NCBI GenBank assembly: GCA_977017575.1
Contig: CDRNVI010000005.1
Span: forward strand, 62,001 to 126,000
Origin: Paramoeba atlantica
Lineage: Eukaryota; Discosea
Direction of reading: 5' to 3'
DNA length: 64,000 nt
Positions 22,992-31,950 of this stretch are shown here, one piece after another (positions within the stretch are counted from its first letter, which is position 1; each line of letters begins with the position of its first letter). The notes under the pieces are model-generated. The model had not been told where the DNA came from. It was given only the letters and a program-made list of their open reading frames with translations, and made no database searches. A program made the position numbers and the translations under genes.

Positions 22992-23948
22992 AGTCAGGGC
23001 ATTCGGCTTTTGTCGGATGATGGGGCGTAGCGACCCCAGCTTCCCTAGCTAACTCACCCGGCGTCGCATAACAAGACGCTACATGCCTAGGGTGGGTACG
23101 ATCAGGGCCCCGCGGGTGACACTACCCGGTGCCAGCAAAACAAGGCACAAAATAACTAGGGTAACGGTCACCCAGACATTGCAGCGTGAGAATGACACCG
23201 CCCGGTACCGGATATAACAAGGTACTAAGGAACTAGGGTGGGTGTCATCCAGCATAATCTTTGGAGTGTGTTGTGTTTTTCACTTCAAAAGAAGTGTTTT
23301 TCATAAAGGAAATCCACACCGAGGGGCCGCACAGGACATAAAAGAAAATAACTATAAAGATGAAATAATAATTTATTTTCACATGAGTTCACCTATTCAT
23401 ATCATATACATGAAAAGCAAATTGAAACGTATGTAGCTTCTACATCATCTTGACAAAATAGGCCTTTCAAAACAAACAATATAAATTTATAATATATCAC
23501 TATGTTAGCGGGTTGCACCCGCCAAACCCGGCGGCTATAGGATGGGGGTTTGGTGGGTGGGACAAAAAACGCGTAAAGGAAAAGGATTCTACAAGTAAGT
23601 AATCAGTAAATATGTAAATTTTCAGAATACATATTGTAGCTTTTATACATGATTCAATTACAACCCCCTTTCGGGGAAAAGAACAATGAAAATTATAACC
23701 CCCTTCCGGGGCATTTGACCCGATATTAGCCCCTCGGTTAAATTTCCATGCGTAGACTTCTAAATATTTTCTTGTAGTATATAAAAGGGGTTAAAAAAGA
23801 TAAGCTGGCTGCTCGCGCTCGATCTGGTCAAATCTTCGGATTTGACTTGCGTGCTGCGTGGCACAGCTCCTAGCAAGCGATAAGGGGGGGCTTGTCCTAG
23901 GGAGGTAACATCTCCTCGGAGATATATTGCCTTTTTTCAATCAATCAA
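22992..23948 (+). mobile_element. Structured retroposon F1 (with nested element E)
   Basis: Non-coding insertion in B1 flanked by 12-bp target duplications TCATCGGCGGAA (22980-22991 and 23949-23960). It starts with a hairpin (CATTCGGC-TTTT-GTCGGATG), then three tandem related RNA modules at 23051-23096, 23116-23171 and 23192-23248. Each has CCCGG, a stem, AACAA, the stem partner and CTAGGGT inside an outer stem. The 3' part has GTCAAATC-TTCG-GATTTGAC and ends in a (TCAA)n tail. It is probably a SINE-like RNA mobilised by LINE machinery. Element E interrupts it at 23310-23763. Confidence 0.78.
23310..23763. mobile_element. Short TIR element E, copy in F1
   Basis: About 454 bp, near-identical to 37877-38330. 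It starts AAATCCACACCGAGGGGC and ends with GCCCCTCGGTTAAATTTCC followed by ATGCGTAGACTTCTA. The ends are imperfect inverted repeats (ACCGAGGGGC in both orientations). The centre has a GC hairpin and GGTTTGGTGGGTGGG. No ORF. Confidence 0.72.
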
Positions 23949-25603
23949 TCATCGGCGGAAGGGTTATTATGATTTGGCTGAGTAGTTAGCTGCGTGGCCA
24001 AACCCGTGCAAGGGGCGGGAGCTGAAAGATATATTGGTCGCTCCGTTGCCATTTGCTTGGATTTAGTATACGCTGCTTCCCTAATTGGTTCGGAAGGAGT
24101 GATACCTAACCCGCCTTTCTTAAGAGGAAGCCGTGTCCATGAGATTTGTTTTTCTGTTAGTCCGCCAAACCATGAGGAAAGAGTGTTGGAAACTTCTCCG
24201 TCAAATTGTCTCGTGAGCTCCGATGATTTTCCGGATGATGTACGCGGATATGATATCGGTGGCGTACATTAATGCACTTGGAAAGCAAAAGAACAGAAAC
24301 ATTGTTTGCCCCCATTTGCTGAAGACGTCGGAATGCTGTACGGTGTTTTTGAAGCATCTGAACGAGTTTTTCGCTGACCAGATGACTGTCGCCCACGAAT
24401 GCTCCTAGAACCTTTGTGGCGCCTGGCTCCCAGTTTACACCTTCCTGCATTAACTGATGCGGCAAAGGGATATGATTGATTCCCTCGAACCAAATACATT
24501 TACTGGAGGAAGTCTCTACGCGTTTCGACGTCAACAGTTCCTTAAGCCGTAAGAATGCATTGGATACCATTTCTGCGTCAGTCGATGCAAAATTGATGTC
24601 ATCAACGAATGCATAAATACGTAGCGTGGGAAATTCGGACGCGATTGTTTCCAAGATTGGTTGAAGAAAAGCGCAGAACAAGATAGTGGATAAGGGGGAC
24701 CCTTGGCGCACGCCAGCAGCGCTCATTACAGTGTTGCAAAGTCGGCCATCTTTTCCATAGTAAAGCAGCTCGGATGGAGACCCGTACTCCGCATTGAAGA
24801 GGCGTAAGAATGGACGTAGGCTGTGGAATCCAAAGACTGCTCTGGCAATCTCGTCCCGTGATGGGGAGTTGAAGGCGTTCTTAAGGTCAATCGATAAGAT
24901 GGCGCATCTTATTCTTCTCGTGGTGTCCTTCCTCTTCTGCATCTTGTGGCATTCTATCTGCTAAAACTGGTGCGTTTACCGTCGCTTTCTTGCCGCGTCG
25001 ACAAAAAAGGTTCGAAAACAGGTCCTTCGAAAACAATTTCGCGGGTATTTTAACCGTTGCTTTGTTCGCTGGAGTTGGCGGGGGGAGCGGTGGATGGAGA
25101 AGTGGGGTATGCGGCTGGGGGGTATACAAAAGACACAAAGGACAAACGACACAAAGAACAATACCAGTTGCGGTTTCACGAAAAGATTCAGAATTTCCAC
25201 CATCGCTCTCGTCGACAAACGTTTCGCCAAACGTCGCATCAGAATCACCAAACATCAGGTCTCAGAAAACCATGAAAATTACAATTTCAAAGTCAAACAT
25301 TCGGAGGCAAACGTTCAACGATTTGTGGACACGCATGCAGAAAGAAAAACGAGAAGCTCAGCGAAAGAACGCCTCGGTAGCACCGCGCATAGTCCAATCT
25401 TCTCCTATTAGCAAAACTCCGTATCATCATTCCGGATTGCTCCGGATGGTCACTGGCAAGCCAGACCCTTCACAGACATATTTGGAAGTTCCGAGGCCGA
25501 CGTCCTCTACCAGTTTCCGCTTGTCCAAGGCGGCACCAACGTGCTGTTGCCAACACGCTGCGTCGACGAACTGCACGTCAACACAGCTTACCCAAGAGGT
25601 GTA

Positions 25604-25797
25604 AGCCGGGTAAGGGAGATGGTTCCCTGAGGGGAGGGTCCGGGACGGTCCTCCGAGTACTGGGCCTAGTCGGTTATCATCCCAGCCTCTTAGAGTGAGG
25701 CCGCCGGGAATATTGCGATGAACGGGTTTGAACTCGCCGTCTGAGCACCATGTGCTTCAAACTTTGAATTCTTGCCACTCCGCCACCTCCGCCATCC
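25604..25797 (-). repeat. tRNA-like SINE candidate inside B2
   Basis: On the - strand from about 25797 the sequence has TGGCGGAGTGG, a good pol III A box. About 50 nt on it has AGTTCAAACCC, a B-box match, giving a tRNA-like head. A ~100-nt body with a hairpin (GCCTC...GAGGC) follows, ending near CCCTTACCCGGCTTACACC. It separates two parts of the B2 N-terminal coding region. No convincing anticodon arm can be drawn, so it is not a working tRNA. Confidence 0.42.
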
Positions 25798-27247
25798 GTA
25801 TCAAGTAAATGGATGGAGTTCCATTATCACGAAATCGTGCGGCATGGCAGCGAAAACGTGCGGCGCAGCTGTCTCAACTTTGACATCGATTGCAAGCAGT
25901 CAGCAAAGCATTCAGCTGCCTCAACTTCCTAATCGCAGCCACAGTCCATCACCAGTGAAACTGCGAAACGAGGATGATTCAACTCGGATAAGGATCCAGA
26001 ACGTGACAGCGGAAACGACAAATGGAACTGCGGTTACATGTCATAAATCACATCACGGGAATTCTCAAGTGAACACGAATACCCCGCCGACGGTAGCAAA
26101 TGACGCCAATGAAACCAACATCGAGATGAATCCAGATCCCAAAGACCCTCGATTTGAAGGATACAGATGGATCGGTAATGGTTACGTGCACGACGTTCAC
26201 AAGTTTGATGTTTTTTCTGAAGAGCCGTCTTCCCCGTCAGATGAGCCACGTCAGTTTTTTGAGTGCAACACTCCCGAAACTCCCATGAAAAAAACGAACC
26301 AACGTGATCAGCTTCTCTCTCAGTTGGGGTCTCCATCAAGTCCCAAAATCGATGCGGAATTACCCGAGCGGGAGCCAAATGCAACGAAGTCACAGAACGA
26401 GAAAAATTCAGCGATCATGTTTATCGGAATCGACCCAAGCACAGAGGAGAATAAATCCTTTGACCTGATGAAGAATGTAACGCCCGAGTCACAATTTCCG
26501 GCCTCGCTGGATGAGATTTGGACGCATTCGAAGCAAATCAAACCGGGCGCAATGTGTACAGTGGCCTGGACATTTAACAAACAAGGTGCGCTTAACATCT
26601 CAATAGGCAAAGTCACTCGAACACATAGTAAGCGTGGAGGATTTGGTAAGTTATCTATCTCGTATCGGGGCGTTGTTGGTCACAAAGTTGGGGAACAATT
26701 TTCCGGGGTTTTACCTCCACAAGAGGACGTACGGATCTATAAACTAGCGTGGCATCAAGCGCCGCCAGCGATCGATACTACTGTGCAAAGGGATGCGTTT
26801 CTGGAGAATCATCAGATGAACTTTCCAGAAAAAGCCAAAGATGATTCATCAATGGATTTGTTACCAATACCCACGCTACGTTCAATAAGCCCTGACCTCG
26901 CTCCCTGTGTTGTCGTGGTGCTGAGGAACATCGTCCAGGAGTATATAAATTCCGATCACACGCAAAGAACAAAAATATGGCACCGTTTGCTATCAGCCAT
27001 TAAGTTATCCCTAGCGACTGTTCGAGAAAACAGTGGAAAAAGGCGAAGACGGCGCCCGTTACGGGAGCCCGATGACGGTGAACGAAAAGAGGAGACAATG
27101 AGCGATACACGAGCCATCAAACGAGCGACAAGGCTAGTATTGGATGGATGTACTTCTAAGGCGGCCAAGGTCTTGGATCAGACCTTTACACCAAAGCAAC
27201 TAACTTCAGGGCATCCGGCTTATGTCGGATGATGGGACTTAGCGATC

Positions 27248-27522
27248 TTTTTTTTTTATTAAGATTTTTTTTTTTTGCATTCTGCCACAATGACGGATCA
27301 GAGATAAGGCTTATATAAGGCTTGCGCGACTTTGCAAGCTGTGTAATATTTCGTATTATAATATAAAAACTAATGAGCTGATTTATAGACTGAATTCCTG
27401 CGTAGCGCCTTCTTCGTTTAGGTATTTCCGAAGGTGGGAATAAACTTCTAGACCATTTAATTCCTGCACCAGTAGTTTAAATTCCTGTTCAACCCCCTGC
27501 CGGTCTAGTAAGGCGGCATCTG
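27248..27522 (-). repeat. Truncated B7-type 3' end in the A-tail of B7
   Basis: On the - strand: the last ~245 bp of a family B LINE (end of ORF, TAATGAGCTG..., TTGCAAAGTCGCGCAAGCC) and an A-run. It repeats the 3' end of the main copy starting at 27539, which carries its own A-run at 27523-27538. So a truncated copy was added to the A-tail of B7. Confidence 0.68.
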
Positions 27523-29388
27523 CTTTTTTTTTTTTTTTGACCGAAAAGGGTAATCACGATAAGGCTTATATATAATAGGCTATATATAATAGGCTTATAT
27601 AAGGCTTGCGCGACTTTGCAAGCTGTGTAATATTTCGTATTATGATATAAAAACTAATGAGCTGATTTATAGACTGAATTCCTGCGTAGCGCCTTCTTCG
27701 TTTAGGTATTTCCGAAGGTGGGAATAAACTTCTAGGCCATTTAATTCCTGCACCAGTAGTTTAAACTCCTGTTCAACCCCCTGCCGGTCTAGTAAGGCGG
27801 CATCTGCTATCGCATGGATCAGACTTTGCGTGTTGCGATGTAAAGAACCTCCGGACAGAACAGGCAAGCATTGGAAGCATTCTTCTCGTATAATATTCGT
27901 CTGCACGTACGTGTTATGTTTCCTTTTGATCGCGTCGTTGATTAGTTGGATGCATTTTTTAGACCTATTGCTCTGCGAAAGCTCGTGTATTACGGTTAAG
28001 TCATAGTATACCTCGCCGTTGTTCCAATAAATAACGAGATCCGGTCCGGATCGGCATAGCCGTCTTCCAGTGCAAACTTTCTGATGAGTTACGTGATTGC
28101 TTGGACTAATTATATCTCTGCACTGCAGACATTTCCATGACGAGAAAGCTCTGGGTTCCTTTTCACATGGCAATCCAGCTTTGTGGCATAGTCGCTGTAG
28201 AAATGTAACAAGTGCATTGTGCTTCGCCGTTGAATTGAATCCTGAGCATTGAACGCATCCTGGGATATGTGACAGAGCATTCCGATTGTCGAGAACAATG
28301 CCACATCCCGGGCAAAGAAGGTTGGTCGGAAGATTTTGATGTTGAGCATTTAGCCTAGGCATAACCGCAAGCTTAAATAGGTGTGACGGTATACTTCGTA
28401 CATGTGACGTGAGCCAGTCGTTGTTGCCTTTGAAAGAAGTGGCTTGAAGTATGGGCTTAAGTTCGGGATTTAGCAGCAATTCTTTCCAATCCTTTTCATG
28501 TTGAATCACGTTGGATGTTTCGTCGTCAACAGGTGTAATTTTTAGACTAGATTTCTTTGGAATGCATTTGTGTGCAGCTGTGGTGTTTGTTACAGTCCGA
28601 GCTGAAGAAGATCTTTGGCGCTCAAGAACTGAAAAACGCGAAGCAGCGTACGCATTCGCTCTATTGGGATTACTGGCTGTTAATCCGAAACCCCCTTTTT
28701 TGAATGGAAGACGGATGATTTTCTTTTGATTTGATGATAACGGCCCGAACCAGGCTTCCACGACATCCTCGACTTTTTGATCAAACTCCGCAGTAGCAGT
28801 GTCTGTGGTGTCCGCTTCGTGAACGCGCATGAGGTATTGCAGTCTAAAGTTTACGCATTTAGACAGCAGCAGAAGAGAAATATTATTGGGTACGAGGACA
28901 CTTCCGTGAGTACTCATCGAAACGCCCACGTGTCAAAACGAAAATCATCGAAACGAAAGAAACTCATCGAAGGTGTTTTTAATTACTTTTGAGGTGGTAG
29001 CTGCATTTTCGACTAAAAAACAAATACACAATCCTGCGGAAGTGGCAGACATAGGTTCTCAGTGCGCGACCCGCGCGCCAGCGCGATTTTCATTTTCCGT
29101 GCGTTCAGTATCCTACACTTCACTATATACGTTGACAACGCCTGCGTAGCGAAAACTACGAAATTCAGTGAGCTTCGCAAATTGCTTCCCACTAACGACG
29201 AACAGGGGAATCCTACGCGGGGTACGGCTCAGGCCCGCTCACGCGGGCCCTCGCCGTTTCGCGGCCGCGCGCACCCCCGCTCACGCGGGGGCCCCCGCGC
29301 GGCCAAAATGGGTACTAAAATTTGTTATCAAGGTAGTTGGGCTTCGCAAATTGCTTCCCACGAATCTAGAGAGAAGCACACGTACAAT

Positions 29389-29427
29389 AATCTTTAACGA
29401 TAAAGATACAGTTTCTGTACCTTGTTG
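29389..29427 (+). other. Spliced-leader copy inside G1
   Basis: Complete ~39-nt SL: AATCTTTAACGATAAAGATA, CAGTTTCTGTACCTTGTTG. It is followed by ATTATTTAC, not GT, so it is a copied leader. Upstream is ordinary sequence rather than an A-run. Confidence 0.82.
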
Positions 29428-29450
29428 ATTATTTACTTTTTTTACCTTTC

Positions 29451-29722
29451 ATGGGAGTGTTCACACGCTCCAAAGCAAAAGAATCAGGAGTAGCTCCTGA
29501 GATTTTGCCGCTCCCTCGTGCCCGATGGAAAAAGAAGGCCGTGATGCCAACTCATCCGCCCGCCGTGCTAATATCCACCACCACCGCATGGAGCGCGCGG
29601 GTCGCCAAAAAATATAATTCTGTCCCAGGGCTACGCTCACAGTTGGGCCTTGCTCGCAAAAGGGGGCTTTTGCCTCCAGAAGTGGGCTTCGCTCAAAGTT
29701 GGGCCTTGCCTCCAGACACGTA
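29451..29722 (+). pseudogene. Family B LINE ORF start inside G1
   Basis: ATG 23 bp after the SL opens MGVFTRSKAKESGVAPEI, matching MGMFTRSRAKETGVAPVV of B3. After about 55 codons it passes into a short degenerate repeat (TTGGGCCTTGCTCGCA units) and has no LINE continuation. It is a captured 5' piece of a LINE cDNA. Confidence 0.7.
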
Positions 29723-30547
29723 AACTAGGTGTCGTAGTATAGGAAAACAAATACACAAACCTGCGGAAGTGGCAGACACAGATTCTCAGTGTCGCCGCTT
29801 TCTTATTTTCATGTTCTCGATTTTTTTCTTTCCAAAGCAATTAAAATCACCTCCGATGAGAAGATTGACGTTTCGATGAGTCACCCTGTGACACGTAGGC
29901 ACTTCGGTGAGAAATCATCGAAGTGTCTCAAAAACTCACGGAAGTGCCCGTGGAGCCATATTATTTATACCCATTTTCTTTAGCCGCCTAAACCCGTCAT
30001 CATGTTTGTTTACCTGTCGAAGGAGCCTTTCACTAATCGATTCGTTTTCACCTATGTGAGCACCCAGTATCTTAATGGCATCGGATTCTGTTTTAAGACC
30101 TTGCTGTTGAAGAGACCATGGTATGGAGTTTCCTGACATTCCCTGAAACCACACATACTTCGTCTCGGCGAGACTCACCCGTTTCTGCTTGAGAAGATCT
30201 CTAAGTCGGAAAAACACCGTTTCTAATTCGTTAGGGTCTCGCGAAACCAGAGTTATATCGTCGATGTAAGCGTTGATTTCTACACCAGGGAATTCCATGG
30301 CCAACGTTTCAAGGATCGGCTGACAAAATACACAAAAGTATAGACTTGCTAAGGCAGAACCTTGTCGTACTCCAGCGGAACTCGGTATAATGCTCGCTAA
30401 ATTGCCATCAGAACCGAAATACAGCAGGTCAGAGGGTTCGGAGTATTCGGCGGTGAAGAACCTCTGGAAAGGTTTGAGTGTTGCAAATGCAAAGACGCTT
30501 TTGGCCATTTCGGTCCTTGAAGGGGTGTTAAATGGGGGAGGGGGGGC

Positions 30548-30690
30548 ACTCGATGAATATTCATCGAACGGACAGTGCGTTCGATGAATATTCATCGAAC
30601 AGGACATCCTGTTCGATGAATGGATTGCAGTACGACCCGTTCGATGAATCATTCATCGAACAGGATGTCCTGTTCGATGAATGAAAACGC
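30548..30690. repeat. Palindrome array, left arm of G2
   Basis: Four or more copies of a 22-bp perfect palindrome with half-site GTTCGATGAAT, separated by 10-25 bp spacers. Some spacers are themselves mirrored (AGGACATCCT, AGGATGTCCT). Each could form a hairpin in single-stranded DNA or RNA. Confidence 0.8.
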
Positions 30691-30919
30691 ATTTTTTTTT
30701 GTAAAAAAAAAGCTCGTTTCGGTCTGCATCATGCTCCTGGCTGCTACCTTGATCCGTAAGACAAAAACAAATCCGAAACGTTATCAAAAAGCGGAAGGAT
30801 TCTTAAAACTATTGCCTCATAAGTTTACAAAGATAAAATCATAACTTACAAATACACAAACCTGCGGAAGTGGCAGACACAGGTCCTCAGTGCGCGACCC
30901 AAAAAATATTGGGTTGGGG

Positions 30920-30980
30920 GTACGTTCGTTGTACTCAACGAACTGCCGGATTTTCGTTGAGTACTCAACGAACGGAAATT
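30920..30980. repeat. Variant palindrome in G2
   Basis: Half-site GTTCGTTGAGT with its reverse complement ACTCAACGAAC forms a 22-bp palindrome, with a shorter copy of the same motif at 30926-30940. It differs from the GTTCGATGAAT palindrome at paired positions on both arms, so symmetry is kept. Confidence 0.7.
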
Positions 30981-31350
30981 TACGGTGCAAGTCAAGGACT
31001 TTTGCATATGTCAAGGACTTTTGTGGAACACCCAAGAATTTTTTTTGATTTTCATTTTCCGTGCGTTCAGTATCCTACACTTCACTATATACGTTGACAA
31101 CGCCTGCGTAGCGAAAACTACGAAATTCAGTGAGCTTCGCAAATTGCTTCCCACTAACGACGCACAGGGGAATCCTACGCGGGGTACGGCTCAGGCCCGC
31201 TCACGCGGGCCCTCGCCGTTTCGCGGCCGCGCGCACCCCCGCTCACGCGGGGGCCCCCGCGCGGCCAAAATGGGTACTAAAATTTGTTATCAAGGTAGCT
31301 GGGCTTCGCAAATTGCTTCCCACGAATCTAGAGAGAAGCACACGTACAAT

Positions 31351-31389
31351 AATCTTTAACGATAAAGATACAGTTTCTGTACCTTGTTG
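31351..31389 (+). other. Spliced-leader copy inside G2
   Basis: Same complete SL as in G1, with the same upstream (GAAGCACACGTACAAT) and downstream sequence. No GT donor follows. Confidence 0.82.
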
Positions 31390-31412
31390 ATTATTTACTT
31401 TTTTTACCTTTC

Positions 31413-31739
31413 ATGGGAGTGTTCACACGCTCCAAAGCAAAAGAATCAGGAGTAGCTCCTGAGATTTTGCCGCTCCCTCGTGCCCGATGGAAAAAGAAGG
31501 CCGTGATGCCAACTCATCCGCCCGCCGTGCTAATATCCACCACCTCCGCATGGAGCGCGCGGGTCGCCAAAAAATATAATTATGTCCCAGGGCTACGCTC
31601 ACAGTTGGGCCTTGCTCGCAAAGGGGGGCTTTTGCCTCCAGAAGCGGGCTACGCTCACAGTTGGGCCTTGCTCGCAGACGGGGGCCTTGCTTGCACACTT
31701 GGGCTTCGCTGACAGTTGGGCCTTGCCTCCAGACATGTA
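31413..31739 (+). pseudogene. Family B LINE ORF start inside G2
   Basis: MGVFTRSKAKESG as in G1, followed after ~55 codons by an expanded version of the TTGGGCCTTGCTCGCA repeat. No LINE domains follow. Confidence 0.68.
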
Positions 31740-31799
31740 AACGAGATGGTAATGTTCAAATTCCCCCCAAAAAAAATCGAGACGAAAAATTCGTGCAGC

Positions 31800-31950
31800 A
31801 GTGCCCGTTGGATGAATGATTCATCGAACGTACTGCCCGTTCGATGAATATTCATCGAACGGGACGCCTGGTCATCGAACGGGACGCCGTTCAATGAATA
31901 TTCATCGAACGCACGGTGCGTTCGATGAATTTTCATCGAATGCCCCCCCT
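31800..31950. repeat. Palindrome array, right arm of G2
   Basis: Further copies of the GTTCGATGAAT/ATTCATCGAAC palindrome with spacers, running into the right inverted repeat of G2. Confidence 0.78.

Larger units (their letters stand above)
22127..25255 (-). pseudogene. LINE B1, family B, deleted, frameshifted and split by F1
   Basis: Family B LINE (RLE type). The C-terminal part 22127-22980 has two zinc-binding motifs (CPGC...H..GCSTC; CVKCGAH...H..IC) and the nuclease core GPDLVIHW...YDFTIVHE. Retroposon F1 (22992-23948) splits it; protein resumes at NNPSADD / SADEPTTEDL around the duplicated TCATCGGCGGAA. The RT part (to about 24957) has SIDLKNAFNSPSRDE, GVRQGSPLS and YAFVDDI. A frameshift lies near 24220. 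Upstream, residues like ATVKIPAKLFSKDLFS (to 25255) match the N-terminal region of B3, so a long internal deletion joins N-terminus to RT at about 24960. Confidence 0.8.
28888..29957. mobile_element. TIR element G1 carrying an SL and LINE 5' fragment
   Basis: 1070-bp insertion in B7 flanked by 8-bp duplications ATATTATT (28880-28887 and 29958-29965). Terminal inverted repeats of about 24 bp match best in GGNCACTTCCGTGAGT (19 of 24). The interior holds two copies of TGCGGAAGTGGCAGACA (29036, 29761), GC hairpins near 29230-29300, a full SL (29389-29427) and the start of a family B ORF (29451 on). No transposase is seen. The 8-bp duplication fits hAT, Merlin or P-type elements, but family is unresolved. 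Confidence 0.8.

Noticed and set aside
24990-25270. The + strand frame from 24990 as the B2 N-terminus.
   Set aside because: The - strand of this stretch matches the family B N-terminal region (B1). Only from about 25270 does the + frame resemble family B.
25708-25790. A functional tRNA gene on the - strand.
   Set aside because: A- and B-box strings are present, but the anticodon loop lacks the expected U33 and the acceptor stem does not close.
29389-31389. SL copies in G1 and G2 as SL RNA genes.
   Set aside because: No GT donor or intron-like sequence follows the leader; a LINE ORF start follows instead.
30548-31950. Palindrome arrays as a CRISPR array.
   Set aside because: Spacers are short, uneven and partly mirrored, no cas genes exist, and the context is a eukaryotic TIR element.
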